From Nocardioides turkmenicus (GTDB lineage: Bacteria; Actinomycetota; Actinomycetes; Propionibacteriales; Nocardioidaceae), in NCBI RefSeq assembly GCF_011045035.1, contig NZ_JAALAA010000001.1:1-64000 (forward strand): a DNA stretch of 64,000 nucleotides, written 5' to 3'. The notes below the pieces were generated by a model that searched no databases, was not told where the DNA came from, and saw nothing but the letters and a program-made list of their open reading frames with translations. The stretch's first letter is position 1; each line of letters starts with the position of its first letter. Made by a program: the position numbers and the translations under genes. Shown in pieces: positions 8,111 to 17,561 of the stretch.

Positions 8111-8887
8111 CCGGATGACTCTGCGTTCGTCGAACCGGCACTCTCTACGCATAACTCGAACCGCCCGGATCCTGTCGCGGCCGCCCAAGACCTGGTCACC
8201 GCCCGTTTTCCTGATGCGGAGCAGGCGTGGCTCGGCGGGTCGGTGGTCCTGGGCGGAGCAACGCCGATGTCGGACCTCGACATCACGGTGCTCGACGCGA
8301 CGGCGACGGCCCACCGCGAGTCGCTGCGTCATCTGGGCTGGCCCGTCGAGCTCTTCGTGCACACCGAGGCGAGCATCCGCCACTTCGTCGGGCGGGACCT
8401 CGCCAACCGCAAGCCGACGATGGCACGGCTCGTCGCTTGAGGTGTGCCGCTGCTTCCTGGCGACGGCGGAGCGGCCGTACGTCGCCATTGTGAGGACGTC
8501 CTCGAGGCCGGCCCCGCTCCCCTGCCACCGTCGGCGCTGGCGCGCGCTCGATATGAGCTGAGCGATCTGGTCGACGACCTGCAGGGATCCGGCCCCGGCC
8601 CCGAGGGCACCGCGATCGCGGTCGAGACGTGGCGGCGTACGGCCGAGCTGGTCCTCGACTCCAACGGCTGCTGGCGCGGCGGCGGGAAGTGGCTGATGCG
8701 CGAGCTCATCGCCCTCGACGCCGCTGCCGGAACCGCCTGGGCGTCCCGCCTCGACGTCGGCCTGGCCGCAGCCCTCGCCGGCGACACGGCCCTGCTCCAG
8801 CAGGCCGCCGAAGAATGTCTAGCCCTGGCCGGAGGCCGCCTCTGGGAAGGCTTCCATCAAGAGGCCCCGATCGACGCGAGCCACTGA
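8111..8887 (+). pseudogene. Nucleotidyltransferase-domain gene broken by an in-frame TGA
   Basis: One continuous frame encodes a minimal-nucleotidyltransferase-type protein (GGSVVLGGATPMSDLDITVL, the GS-x-DxD pocket, then the LGWPVELFVHTE segment), stops at TGA 8438-8440 after TMARLVA, and continues in the same frame with GVPLLPGDGGAAVRRH to 8887. The downstream part (SDLVDDLQ, WRRTAELVL, WLMRELIALD, LAGGRLWEGFH) reads as the natural C-terminal helical part of the same protein. No ATG or well-placed start opens the frame; it is open only from 8111, and the first candidate is a GTG at 8243 inside the motif. Both start and stop suggest decay, but a sequencing error or restart at GTG 8444 cannot be excluded. 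Confidence 0.7.
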
Positions 8888-8890
8888 CCA

Positions 8891-9583
8891 TCATCGAATA
8901 GCGACGAGCACCCCGATCTTGTCGATGCGGTGCTCGGGATTGTCGAACTCGTCGGACCAATAGTTGCCGGCCGCGTGGTCCTCAGGAGTGGCGCAGGTCG
9001 ACAGCGTGATCATCGCGCGCGTGGGGGCCACGCCAGGCTTGCCCGGGACCGGCGCCCGCTGCGCCCGCAGCGACGCCTCCGACCGGAACGATGTCTCTCG
9101 GGTACCGGTGATGCGATAGACGTACGTCGCCTCCTCGGTCCGCACGGAGACCCGGTCGCCTCGCCTCAGCTCGGGCAGCCTGAGGAACGCCCTCGTCGAC
9201 GAGAGCCGGTGCGCGGTGACCTGGTAGTTGCCGATCCCGCCCGGCCCGGTGCCGCCCCGAGGACCGTACGGACTGGCCGCGACACCGCCGTTCTGGATCT
9301 CGGTGCCGGGAGCGTCGTCCGTCCAGCCGCGATAGGGCACGACCTCCAGGTCGGTGACGCCGATCTTGGGGATCGACAGCTGTCCGCGCATCGGCGTCCC
9401 GTCAGAGGACAGCGGCGCCGTGTCGGTGGCGGTGGCCGTCGGGGACGGGGTCGGGGTCGAAAACGCTGTCGCCGAGGGCGACGCCGACAGAGTGGCGGTC
9501 CCGGACGGGGTCTCTGCGCCACACGCGCCGAACGCGACTGCGCCGACGACCGCGGCGACAGCCCCGGATGATCTGATCTTCAT
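8891..9583 (-). CDS. Sortase family transpeptidase, class E-like
   Basis: A 230-residue exported cysteine transpeptidase. The N-terminus has a hydrophobic segment (residues 8-20) ending at Cys21 (FGACG), possibly a lipobox, followed by a Ser/Thr/Pro-rich linker (about 25-60). The catalytic triad of sortases is visible: His125 in TAHR, Cys197 in TLSTC and Arg219 in EHRIDKIGVLV. Sortases cut a sorting signal and join proteins to the cell wall, or act as housekeeping enzymes in actinobacteria. No LPxTG/LAxTG substrate gene is in the window. It stands alone between two broken genes, and its 3' end converges on the nucleotidyltransferase pseudogene. Confidence 0.85.
   Translation of the reverse strand: MKIRSSGAVAAVVGAVAFGACGAETPSGTATLSASPSATAFSTPTPSPTATATDTAPLSSDGTPMRGQLSIPKIGVTDLEVVPYRGWTDDAPGTEIQNGGVAASPYGPRGGTGPGGIGNYQVTAHRLSSTRAFLRLPELRRGDRVSVRTEEATYVYRITGTRETSFRSEASLRAQRAPVPGKPGVAPTRAMITLSTCATPEDHAAGNYWSDEFDNPEHRIDKIGVLVAIR
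8905..8936. terminator. Possible bidirectional hairpin terminator
   Basis: CGAGCACC (8905-8912) pairs with GGTGCTCG (8929-8936), an 8-bp stem with a 16-nt loop, just past the convergent ends of the nucleotidyltransferase remnant and inside the last codons of the sortase gene. There is no T-run. Confidence 0.3.
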
Positions 9584-9660
9584 GGCGCCGCCTCGGGCGA
9601 TCTGCTGGATGGAGATCCACGGTACGCCGCAGCGACAACCCCGATCTGGGGTCGATGTGG

Positions 9661-10734
9661 TCAGGAGAGCCGGTAGAAGCGCCAGAACCCGAACTCCTCG
9701 ATCGGCAGAACCTCGAAGTCGGTGAAGCCCGCCTCTTCGCCGTAGCTCTTCAACGTCGACGGCCGCATCACCGTCCCGGTCCCGACGCTCGGGGGCGAGG
9801 AGAGTCCGTCCGGCAGGCACACCAGCAGGCTGAACCCGTACATGATCTGCTCCAGGTCGTCGCCGTTCGGAGCGAAGCTGTCCGCCACAGCCTCGTCCAT
9901 CACCACCAGCGATCCCCCGGGCGCGAGCGTCCTCCTTATTGCACTGAGGACGTCGACCGGTCGCGGCATGTCGTGCACGCACTCGAAGGCGAAGGCGACA
10001 TCGACCGTCCCGTCCGGCAGGCTCGCCGCGTCTTGGCACAGGAAGCGCACCCGGTCCTCGACCCCCGCTCCATGTGCGTTCTCCACAGCCATCTCGACCG
10101 AGGGCTGGTCGATGTCGATGCCGAGCACGGTGGCCCCGGGATAGGCGCGCGCCAAGGCGATGCTCGACCATCCCCCACCACAGCCCACGTCGAGAATCCG
10201 GCACCCCTCCGCGGAGAGGGCGTCGTGGACGGCCGGCACACCAGCCTACGCCGGCCCGAGCTGCTTCTCGTACCACGGCCGATTCGCATCCGCCTGCGAC
10301 TGCCGAGCGTCATCCCCCAGGTCGTCCCAGCTCACCCCACCACCGTCCCGGTACGCCTCCATCAGCCGAGGCAGCACCGGCCCCACCGCCCCGAACATCC
10401 GCGCGATGGGCACCAGATAGGCCAGGCTCGTCGGGTCCGTCATCACCTCCGCCGTGCTCGCCGGGATCGCGAACCGCCGCTCGTCGGGGCTGCCGTCGGC
10501 CTCGACCACCAACAACCCACTCACCGCCTGCTGCTCGAGCCACTCCCGTGCGTACCGAACTTGTGTCCCCGTACGCTCCGCCAGCTCGACCGCACTCGCC
10601 GGCCCCTCATCCGCCAGTGAGCGATACCAACCGAGCCGGTCGCCGATGAACACCGACACGATCTCGACCGTGCCGAGGAGCGACCCGAAGAGCCGCTCCG
10701 CCACCTCATCAGCCGTCTGCTGCGATGCATCCAT
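9661..10734 (-). pseudogene. SAM-dependent methyltransferase gene broken by an in-frame TAG
   Basis: The first part (10734 to 10246) encodes a winged-helix-type N-terminal domain (ELAERTGTQVRYAREWLEQQ) and a linker ending EKQLGPA, then TAG (10246-10248). In the same frame nine bases on the sequence resumes as AGVPAVHDALS followed by a full Rossmann methyltransferase domain: RILDVGCGGGWSSIALARAYP (SAM motif I), GIDIDQPSVEMA, FAFECVHDM and a C-terminal FEVLPIEEFGFWRFYRL. Related proteins carry an aromatic residue at the stop, so TGG to TAG is the simplest explanation. The catalytic half could be made from a GTG at 10239, but no ribosome-binding site precedes it. Confidence 0.75.
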
Positions 10735-11125
10735 CGATCCACCATCGTCCGACTCACACTGCCCTGATCAGTCCCGTCAGGGCCCTACCTGGTTTCAGGT
10801 ACAGCAAGTTCGACCGCCGTGATCGAGCGGTGGACTCTTCAGACCTAGCGACACACTGGTAGGCGACCACGCAGGAACGACTCGGTGCGCCTCACCGTCC
10901 AGCTCTGGGAGAAGTAGCCGGTCATTCTGGTGAAGGTTCGCTTCGCCCCCTCTTCGTAAAGGGTGCTCGTCGTCGCACACGCCCGACGCCTACATCGCGG
11001 CGGCACCGCAGTGATCGGCTCGAACGTCGGCACCAGGGTCATGAGTGGTGTCTCGGCATCATGGTCATCCCGCCCGCTTCGAGCTGTGCAAGTGATCGCC
11101 TTCGAATCCCGCCGCGTTGTACCGG
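10735..11125. other. Intergenic region without a convincing gene
   Basis: The 391-bp stretch between the broken methyltransferase and dodecin holds only short open frames with poor third-position GC bias. The longest minus-strand candidate (11042 to 10845, 65 codons) starts without a ribosome-binding site and contains many rare A/T-ending codons. It may be decayed coding DNA. No repeat, tRNA or clear terminator was seen. Confidence 0.5.
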
Positions 11126-11338
11126 TCAGTCGTCGTCCATGCGGAAGCCGACCTTGAGCCCGACCTGGAAGTGCTGGATCTCGCCCTCTTCGAGGTGGCC
11201 GCGGATCTGGGTGACCTCGAACCAGTCCAGGTGCCGCAGGGTCTGGGCGGCGCGACCGAGGCCGCTGCGGATGGCATCCTCGAGCCCGGTCTCGGAGGAA
11301 CCGACGATCTCGGTGACGCGGTAGGTGTGCGAAGACAT
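11126..11338 (-). CDS. Dodecin, flavin-storage protein
   Basis: A 70-residue protein matching dodecins end to end: [18 protein letters not shown] at the N-terminus, then the [19 protein letters not shown] segment with the conserved Trp that stacks on flavin, and the closing [14 protein letters not shown] strand. Dodecins form hollow dodecamers that bind FMN/FAD or CoA and buffer free flavin. The ATG at 11338 is the usual family start. It is divergent from glucose-6-phosphate dehydrogenase with about 110 bp between. Confidence 0.92.
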   Translation of the reverse strand: MSSHTYRVTEIVGSSETGLEDAIRSGLGRAAQTLRHLDWFEVTQIRGHLEEGEIQHFQVGLKVGFRMDDD

Positions 11339-11448
11339 GGCGTGCCTCTCCAGTAGTTGGTTGCTTCCACCATGGATCCGAGGCCGACACCGTGCAAGGG
11401 TCCGCGGCGATGAACCGGCAGCGTGACCACGGGTGGGAGACTGAGCAC

Positions 11449-12894
11449 GTGCCTTCGAAACCCGCCCCGCACGTACTCGTCCTCTTCGGCGCAACCGGCG
11501 ACCTGGCCGCGCGCAAGCTGTTCCCCGGGCTGTACCGGCTCGCCCTCGCCAAGCGGCTTCCCGACCAGTTCGCGGTCATCGGCAGCGGGCGGCGCTCGCC
11601 CGGCACCGACGACGAGTTCCGTGACCAGGTGCGCCAGGCGCTGGAGGAGTTCGTCCACGACGTCGACGAGTCCGTCGCCGGGCCGCTGCTGGAGCGGATC
11701 CGCTTCGTCGCCTCCTCCGCCGAGGACGGCACCGCGCTGGCCGAGGCGGTGCACGAGGCCGAGGACCGGCTCGCGCTGGACAGCGGGCAGACCGTGGGCG
11801 ACGTACATCGCCTTCTCTATCTCTCCGTGCCGCCGCAGGCGGTGGAGCCGATGGTCGGGATGCTCGCCCGGGAGGGGTTGAACGCCCGCAGCCGGCTGGT
11901 CGCGGAGAAGCCGTTCGGCACCGATCTCGCCTCGGCGCGCGAGCTCGACGCCGTGCTCAGCGAGGCGTTCGACGAGAAGCAGGTCTTCCGGATCGACCAC
12001 TTCATCGGGAAGGAGGCCGTGCAGAATCTGCTGGCGCTGCGCTTCGCCAACGGCCTCTTCGAACCCGCCTGGAACCGGCACAGCATCGAGTCGGTGCAGA
12101 TCGACGTTCCCGAGAAGCTCACCGTCACGGGTCGTGGCGGCTTCTACGAGGGCACCGGGTGCCTGCGCGACATGGTCACCACCCACCTGTGCCAGCTGCT
12201 CGGGTTCGTGGCGATGGAGGACCCGCACGCGTTCCGGGAGGGTGCGATCCGCGCGGCGAAGGCCGCCGCTTTCGCAGCCGTCCGGCCGCTGGACCCCGAG
12301 CGCGTGGTCTTCGGGCAGTACGACGGCTACCGCGAGGAGCCCGATGTCGCCGCCGACTCCGACGTGGAGACGTACGTCGCCATCGAGGCGTGGATCGACA
12401 ACGACCGCTGGCGCGGGGTGCCGTTCTACCTGCGCACCGGTAAGGCGCTGGCCGCCGGGCGGCGGACGATCACGATCCGGTTCACCGACCCACGACACCA
12501 GTGGCTCCAGCCGGCCAACCCCGGTCCGGCCCAGCCCAACGAGCTGGTGATCGAGCTCAGCGACGACGCCCGGATCGAGATCGAGGTACGCGCCAAGCGA
12601 CCCGGACCGGGGATGGCGCTGACCGAGGGTGTCTTCCGCCTCGACCTCGCCTGCGACGCGCCGGACGCTGGACCGCTGGAGGCCTACGAGCGGCTGCTCC
12701 TCGATGTCATGAACGGCGATCGCACCCTGTTCACCAGCGCGCGCGAGGTCGAGCGGCTGTGGGAGATCTGCCAGCCGGTCCTCGAGCACCGGCCCGCCGT
12801 GGAGAGCTACCCGCAGGGATCGTGGGGGCCGGAGTCGGCGCTCGACCTGCCGATCGGCGGCTGGCGGCTGGGACGGAACCAGTCGACTCGATGA
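11449..12894 (+). CDS. zwf: Glucose-6-phosphate 1-dehydrogenase
   Basis: Oxidises glucose-6-phosphate to 6-phosphogluconolactone with NAD(P)+, the first step of the pentose phosphate or Entner-Doudoroff route. The 481-residue protein has the N-terminal Rossmann motif [17 protein letters not shown], the active-site motif [13 protein letters not shown] (the conserved RIDHYLGKE block) and the later [12 protein letters not shown] block. I chose GTG at 11449 because GGGAGA lies eight bases before it and the frame then begins right before the Rossmann fold. An upstream ATG at 11392 would add 19 unlike residues. Its stop overlaps the start of the exonuclease gene (ATGA). The common devB, gnd or opcA neighbours are missing, so this may be a second copy. 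Confidence 0.93.
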   Translation: MPSKPAPHVLVLFGATGDLAARKLFPGLYRLALAKRLPDQFAVIGSGRRSPGTDDEFRDQVRQALEEFVHDVDESVAGPLLERIRFVASSAEDGTALAEAVHEAEDRLALDSGQTVGDVHRLLYLSVPPQAVEPMVGMLAREGLNARSRLVAEKPFGTDLASARELDAVLSEAFDEKQVFRIDHFIGKEAVQNLLALRFANGLFEPAWNRHSIESVQIDVPEKLTVTGRGGFYEGTGCLRDMVTTHLCQLLGFVAMEDPHAFREGAIRAAKAAAFAAVRPLDPERVVFGQYDGYREEPDVAADSDVETYVAIEAWIDNDRWRGVPFYLRTGKALAAGRRTITIRFTDPRHQWLQPANPGPAQPNELVIELSDDARIEIEVRAKRPGPGMALTEGVFRLDLACDAPDAGPLEAYERLLLDVMNGDRTLFTSAREVERLWEICQPVLEHRPAVESYPQGSWGPESALDLPIGGWRLGRNQSTR

Positions 12895-13880
12895 GCTCGC
12901 CTCGCCGCCTCCTGCTCGTCGTCGACGCGCCGTCGCTGCTCCACCGCAACCATCACGCTCGGGCGCACACCCGGATGATCGACCGTGCCGGCCGGCCCGC
13001 GTGGGCGCTGCACGGCATGCTGCGGCAGATCCTCGACTCGATCGACGCCTTCGCCCCCGACGCGGTGCTCTTCGGTCTCGACGACCGCACCGCGTCCGTA
13101 CGCCGGGACGCCTATCCCGACTACAAGGCCGGCCGCGCCGAGAAGGACCCGATGCTGGTCGAGCAGCTCGGCCGGGCCGGTGCGATGCTCGACGCCCTCG
13201 GGCTGGCGACCCTCACTCCCCCGGGCCTCGAGGCCGACGATGTCAACGCCTCCGCCGCGGCGTGGGCGGTCCGCAATGGCTGGAACTGCGTCGTGATCAC
13301 CTCCGACCGTGACGCGTTCGCGCTGATCAGCGAGCACACCCAGGTCCTGCGGCTGATCAACGGCGGGATCAACGGCTCTCCCCTGCTCAACCCCGCCCGG
13401 CTCTATGCGATGTACGGCGTGCCGGCCTCTCGTTACCTCGATTACGCCGCCCTCCGCGGTGACGCCAGCGACAACCTGCCCGGCGTGAGCGGCATCGGCG
13501 AGAAGACCGCCGCGGCGCTCCTCGACCAGTTCGGCCCGATGGACGGCGTCTGGGCCGACATCGCCGACAACGACGGACGGAAGGTGATCGAGGTCCTCGA
13601 CGCGTGGGCGGCCGACACCGGCGTACGCCGCATCGGCTCACGCGTCGTCCGCGCTCTGTCGGCGCCGGGCGCCCGGGAACGCTACGACTTCAACCTGCGG
13701 ATCATGACCTGCCGCGACGACCTCGACCTCCGCCTCACGCCGGACATCCCCGGCACCCCCGGCCTGCTCCCGCTCGACATCGACCGGGTCACCCGGGTCG
13801 TGGGCTTCCTCGGTGTCGAGGCGACCACAGCCGTCGCGCAGCGGGTGCTGAGCACGAACCCGGCTTCGAGCGCGTTCTAG
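12891..13880 (+). CDS. 5'-3' exonuclease (PolA N-terminal/FEN-like domain)
   Basis: A 329-residue stand-alone relative of the N-terminal nuclease domain of DNA polymerase I. It carries the metal-binding acidic residues in [51 protein letters not shown] and [12 protein letters not shown], and the helix-hairpin-helix [20 protein letters not shown]. It removes RNA primers or flaps, acting in replication and repair. Translation starts at ATG 12891 overlapping the zwf stop. It ends at TAG 13878-13880, interleaved with the stop of the convergent unknown gene. Confidence 0.9.
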   Translation: MSSPRRLLLVVDAPSLLHRNHHARAHTRMIDRAGRPAWALHGMLRQILDSIDAFAPDAVLFGLDDRTASVRRDAYPDYKAGRAEKDPMLVEQLGRAGAMLDALGLATLTPPGLEADDVNASAAAWAVRNGWNCVVITSDRDAFALISEHTQVLRLINGGINGSPLLNPARLYAMYGVPASRYLDYAALRGDASDNLPGVSGIGEKTAAALLDQFGPMDGVWADIADNDGRKVIEVLDAWAADTGVRRIGSRVVRALSAPGARERYDFNLRIMTCRDDLDLRLTPDIPGTPGLLPLDIDRVTRVVGFLGVEATTAVAQRVLSTNPASSAF

Positions 13881-15325
13881 AGGGTCGAGTTCCAAGCCCG
13901 GGTGGCCGTGTTCTCCGCCTCCTGGCGCGCCGCGTCGATCTGGTCCGTGCACGCGGCACCCCTTCGGGAGAAGTCCGTGCTCGCCACCGTGCCTCGCCCC
14001 GGCGCCGTCGACCGGATCCACGCGACGATCGTGCCCTTCTCGTTCTCGTTGCCGCAGTTGTACGGCGCGGAGACGACACCGACGAGCCGAGTGCCCGACC
14101 AACCGACGTCGCGCAGCATCGTCATCACCCGGTCGAGCTCGCCCGGGCGGAAGTCGCCCTCCGGCTTGGGATAGGCGAGGACGTACGCTCCCCCGTGGTC
14201 GATCCCGACCAGGTCGGGGCCCCACATGATCACGTAGCCGAGCTTCGCGATCTCCGCCAGCTTCGGCGCGACCCGGGCCACCTCGGACGCCCGGTCCACG
14301 ATCTGCGCCGGACCGGTGCCGTCGCCGTACCACTCGACCGGCTCCGGCCAGGTCACGGCGAGCTGGAGATCGGGCCCGATCTCGACCGCGGCAGCTCCCA
14401 CGGCTCTGACATCGCTCACCGTCGCGGTCTCGGCGGTGATCTTCGTGAGCCCCATGTCGACCTCGGTCAGGGCTGTCGCGCCGGCATCGCGGAGACTGCG
14501 GGCGGCGGCCAAGGCAGGCTCGATGCGCTGACTTTCGGCACCCGAGTAGGTGGTGACGTCCTCGTCGTCACCGACCTCGATCCGGGCGACCTCGCCCTTC
14601 TCGAGCACGCTCTCGACGGCGCGCCAGACAGCAGGCGCGTCGCGCTCGTCGTCGACCTGAGTGCGGAGGTCGGAGATCCGCCCGTCTCGGCCCACCTCCA
14701 GCGTCACCGGCATCCGGAGGGCCTTGGCCAGCTGACCGAGCCTGCTTGCCGCCTTGTCCGGATGATCCAGCGGCGAACGACGCACTCGAACCGTGTCATC
14801 ATTCGACGACGTCCCACCGCCGTGGACCAGGACCTCCCACGACTTCTTGTCCAAGCTCGGATCGCCTGCCACCACAGCGAACACCTTCTGCGCCGTCTCA
14901 ACCCGTGCGCTCGCATCGGCAACCGTCACGCGCGCCAGAAGCTGGGAGGACTGGTCCTCGAGCCTGATCCGTTCGACCGCACCCTCGCGAACAGCCCCGT
15001 ACGTCACCAGCGCGGCCGCAGCGTCGCGGCTGTCCCAGAACGCCTCGACCTCGGCAACGCCGACACGTGCTGTCCACCGACCCCGCAACGGCGCAGCGTC
15101 CAAGCGTTCAAGGACCTTCTCCGCCTGCTCTCGAGTGATCCCGTCGGCCAGCACAACTCGCTTCGCATCGGCGTCGACGTCGCGCACCCCGCTCATCTGT
15201 GCGACCTCGTCCACCAGCCGCCGCTCGACCTGCCCGTCCGAGCCCCACCACCGAACACCGCCGACAACGGCGCCCGCGATCAGCACACCCGCGGCAACCA
15301 CCGCGAACCAACGCCCCCGAGTCAT
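13877..15325 (-). CDS. Membrane-anchored protein of unknown function
   Basis: A 482-residue protein that I do not recognise. It has a single N-terminal hydrophobic segment (about residues 7-24, WFAVVAAGVLIAGAVVGG) and a long hydrophilic exported part. The first third contains short alternating Val/Asp/Glu-rich stretches (MSGVRDVDADAKRVVLADGI) that look like repeated beta-alpha-beta units. Two cysteines near the C-terminus (PYNCGNENEKG and RGAACTDQ) could form a disulfide in an extracytoplasmic domain. I chose the ATG at 15325, directly before the membrane segment. The next upstream gene is another unknown membrane protein, about 48 bp away, probably in the same operon. Confidence 0.7.
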   Translation of the reverse strand: MTRGRWFAVVAAGVLIAGAVVGGVRWWGSDGQVERRLVDEVAQMSGVRDVDADAKRVVLADGITREQAEKVLERLDAAPLRGRWTARVGVAEVEAFWDSRDAAAALVTYGAVREGAVERIRLEDQSSQLLARVTVADASARVETAQKVFAVVAGDPSLDKKSWEVLVHGGGTSSNDDTVRVRRSPLDHPDKAASRLGQLAKALRMPVTLEVGRDGRISDLRTQVDDERDAPAVWRAVESVLEKGEVARIEVGDDEDVTTYSGAESQRIEPALAAARSLRDAGATALTEVDMGLTKITAETATVSDVRAVGAAAVEIGPDLQLAVTWPEPVEWYGDGTGPAQIVDRASEVARVAPKLAEIAKLGYVIMWGPDLVGIDHGGAYVLAYPKPEGDFRPGELDRVMTMLRDVGWSGTRLVGVVSAPYNCGNENEKGTIVAWIRSTAPGRGTVASTDFSRRGAACTDQIDAARQEAENTATRAWNSTL

Positions 15326-15373
15326 GGGCCTGATGCTCGCACAGCACGTCACAGACGGGCGACGAGACGCTCC

Positions 15374-16099
15374 CTACCCGATGTGATCGGGCGCCCACCG
15401 CTCTTGGAGGTCGGCGACCAGCTTCTCGGCATCGCTCGTGTCGGGTGCACGTACGGCGTCGAGGCTGGACTGCGGAAACATCACGTATCGGCCGTCCCCG
15501 TTCAGGTCGAGCTCGCTCAGCGCGTCGAGCGAGTCGGCCCGGGACAAGTCGATGACCTGGATGCCTTCCCCGATCCGATCGAGGACATCTTGGCCGGAGC
15601 CGGCCTTCACCTGCTCGATCTGGGCGGCGAGCTGGGTCACTGCGGCGCGGGTGTCACGGGCAGCGAGCTCGGCGACCTTCATGTTGTTCTCCGCGGCCTG
15701 CATGTTCTGCATGGCCGCGCCGTGCTGCTTCTCGGCTTCCTTCTTGTTCTGGTCGGCGGCGCTGGCGGCGCTCTTCGCCGCGGCGCCCGTCACCGAGACC
15801 CCGAGGAGCGCACCGAGCACGAACAGCGCAATGTTCTGGACCCGGTCGATGATCCCCAGCAGCTGCTCCCAGTCCGCTCGCTCCTGTGCCTCGTTGTGCT
15901 GGACGATGTAGGCCCAGCCGAGTGCGAGGACCAACAGCACGGCGACCAGGGCCACCGCGGCGATGGCCGCCGATACCTGCCATGGCCACTTGCCGACCGC
16001 CGGCGGGCTCTGCACGTCCGGGCTCTCCTCGACCGGCTCCGGTTCCTGGAGCTCGGTCGAGACCACTGTCTCGCCGTCGACGTTCGCGTTCTGCGTCAT
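15374..16099 (-). CDS. Membrane protein with coiled coil, unknown function
   Basis: A 241-residue protein without a recognised family. It has an acidic N-terminal tail (about 1-36), two hydrophobic helices (about 42-64 and 82-108), then a heptad-rich Ala/Gln/Glu/Lys helix (about 110-165, AEKQHGAAMQNMQAAENN) and a folded C-terminus with an Asp-rich LDLNGDGRYVMF stretch that resembles a calcium loop. The AGGGAGACGCG ribosome-binding site supports ATG 16099. It likely forms a unit with the following membrane-anchored protein. Confidence 0.7.
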   Translation of the reverse strand: MTQNANVDGETVVSTELQEPEPVEESPDVQSPPAVGKWPWQVSAAIAAVALVAVLLVLALGWAYIVQHNEAQERADWEQLLGIIDRVQNIALFVLGALLGVSVTGAAAKSAASAADQNKKEAEKQHGAAMQNMQAAENNMKVAELAARDTRAAVTQLAAQIEQVKAGSGQDVLDRIGEGIQVIDLSRADSLDALSELDLNGDGRYVMFPQSSLDAVRAPDTSDAEKLVADLQERWAPDHIG

Positions 16100-16211
16100 C
16101 GCGTCTCCCTGGGCTGTAGACGAAGTGGCGTCGACGTTCCTCCCCGGTGCGCGCATGACGTGGAACCGCGAAGCGAGGTACCGAGTTTTCGGCACCCCGC
16201 GATGCCAGCGC

Positions 16212-17447
16212 TCAGGCGAACTCGGGCGACAACCCGGCTTGGACCGCGGAATCAGCTGCACGAGCCATCGGGACAGACTCGCCCGAGAGGGCGGCGTCGA
16301 GGTCGGCCATCAGGTCCTCCGGACTCTCGAGGCCGATCGAGAGACGTACGAGGTTCGCGGCGGGCTTGGCGTGGGCGGCGACCGGGCGGTGGGTGAGGCC
16401 GGCGGGGTGCTGGATGAGGGAGTCGACGCCGCCGAGGGAGACGGCGTGGGTGAAGAGCTGGACCGAGGAGGTGACGCGGGCGGCGGCCTCGTACCCGCCG
16501 CGCAGGGCAATCGTGACCATGGCGCCGGGGCCGCTCATCTGCTTCCCGACCAGACCCCGATCGTCGTCGAGGCCCGGGAAGTAGACCTGCTCGACCGCCT
16601 GGTGCGACCGGAGCCATGCGGCGATCTCGACCGCGGCCGCCTGCTGGGCGCGGACGCGGGTGGGCAGGGTGGCGAGGCCGCGGTGCAGGAGATAGGCGCC
16701 CAGCGGGTGCAGCAGGCCGCCGGTGACGGCTCGGACCTGGCGCAGCTGGGTGGCGGTCTCCTCGTCGCAGGCGATCACGCCGCCGACGACGTCGCCGTGG
16801 CCGCCGATGTACTTGGTGGCGCTGTGCAGCGACATCGCCGCTCCCAGGGTGAGCGGGTTCTGCAGCACCGGGGTTGCGAAGGTGTTGTCCACGAGCACCG
16901 GTACGTCACCGGCAGCCGCCACGACGCCCGCGATGTCGACGAGGTCGAGCGTCGGGTTCGCCGGGGTCTCCAGCACCACCAGCGCCGTGTCGGCCCGGAC
17001 CGCGGCGGCGACCTCGTGCTCGGCGCAGAAGGTGACCTCGACACCGAGGAGGCCGGAGGCGAGCAGGTGGTCTGTCCCGCCGTACAGCGGGCGGACGGCG
17101 ACGATGTGGCGCTTGCCGCTGAAGGACGTGCTGGCGATGATCGCCGCGGTCATGGCCGCCATGCCCGAGGCGTACGCGACCGAGGTCTCGGCGTGCTCGA
17201 GCCTCGCCAGCGCCGACTCGAACCGCGCGACGGTGGGGTTCCACAGCCGCTGGTAGACGAACCCGCCCTCCGGGTTCGGGTGGCCACCGGTCGCCATGGC
17301 CTCGTAGGACTCGCCGCCGCGCTCGAGGTCGGGCAGCGGGTTGGTCGAGGAGAGGTCGAGCGGCAGGGCGTGGACGCCGAGCATCGCCAGGTCTTCCCGG
17401 CCGGCGTGGACGGCGAGTGAGTCGGGATGAGGGTTCACAAGCGGCAT
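16212..17447 (-). CDS. PLP-dependent Cys/Met metabolism enzyme (cystathionine gamma-lyase/synthase family)
   Basis: A 411-residue fold-type I PLP enzyme. Visible hallmarks are FVYQRLWNPTVARFESALA, the SGMAAMTAAI phosphate-binding turn, the YGGTDHLL tyrosine motif, VDNTFATPVLQNPL and the Schiff-base lysine in SATKYIGGHGDVVGG. Members make or break cystathionine, homocysteine or methionine carbon-sulfur bonds. Which reaction applies cannot be read from sequence alone. An Lrp/AsnC regulator is divergent 115 bp away, so expression probably answers to an amino acid, which favours a catabolic lyase such as methionine gamma-lyase. Confidence 0.85.
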   Translation of the reverse strand: MPLVNPHPDSLAVHAGREDLAMLGVHALPLDLSSTNPLPDLERGGESYEAMATGGHPNPEGGFVYQRLWNPTVARFESALARLEHAETSVAYASGMAAMTAAIIASTSFSGKRHIVAVRPLYGGTDHLLASGLLGVEVTFCAEHEVAAAVRADTALVVLETPANPTLDLVDIAGVVAAAGDVPVLVDNTFATPVLQNPLTLGAAMSLHSATKYIGGHGDVVGGVIACDEETATQLRQVRAVTGGLLHPLGAYLLHRGLATLPTRVRAQQAAAVEIAAWLRSHQAVEQVYFPGLDDDRGLVGKQMSGPGAMVTIALRGGYEAAARVTSSVQLFTHAVSLGGVDSLIQHPAGLTHRPVAAHAKPAANLVRLSIGLESPEDLMADLDAALSGESVPMARAADSAVQAGLSPEFA

Positions 17448-17494
17448 GCCAAGATGGTGGCGAGAATCACAAGTTCTGGCCACATCGATTGCTG

Positions 17495-17519
17495 AAGATC
17501 CCAGCGAACCTGCGATCTT
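17495..17519. promoter_or_regulatory. Inverted repeat in the PLP enzyme/Lrp divergent promoter
   Basis: AAGATC (17495-17500) and GATCTT (17514-17519) form a dyad with a 13-nt spacer between the divergent Lrp and PLP-enzyme genes. It is a plausible Lrp-type site. The location is the main support. Confidence 0.4.
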
Positions 17520-17561
17520 GCCGCTTTCGAGCAACACAACCAACGACCAGGGGTGTCCTAG

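Noticed and set aside
10845..11042. A 65-codon minus-strand frame between the broken methyltransferase and dodecin.
   Set aside because: Many rare A/T-ending codons, no ribosome-binding site and no similarity that I recognise. It is kept only as part of the intergenic entry.
11392..11448. A longer zwf start at ATG 11392.
   Set aside because: The extra 19 residues lack family similarity, whereas GTG 11449 has GGGAGA at good spacing and begins just before the Rossmann fold.
13604..16396. A 930-codon plus-strand frame over the exonuclease end and the unknown membrane proteins.
   Set aside because: Only antisense-type composition. The minus strand gives proteins with membrane helices, coiled coil and ribosome-binding sites.
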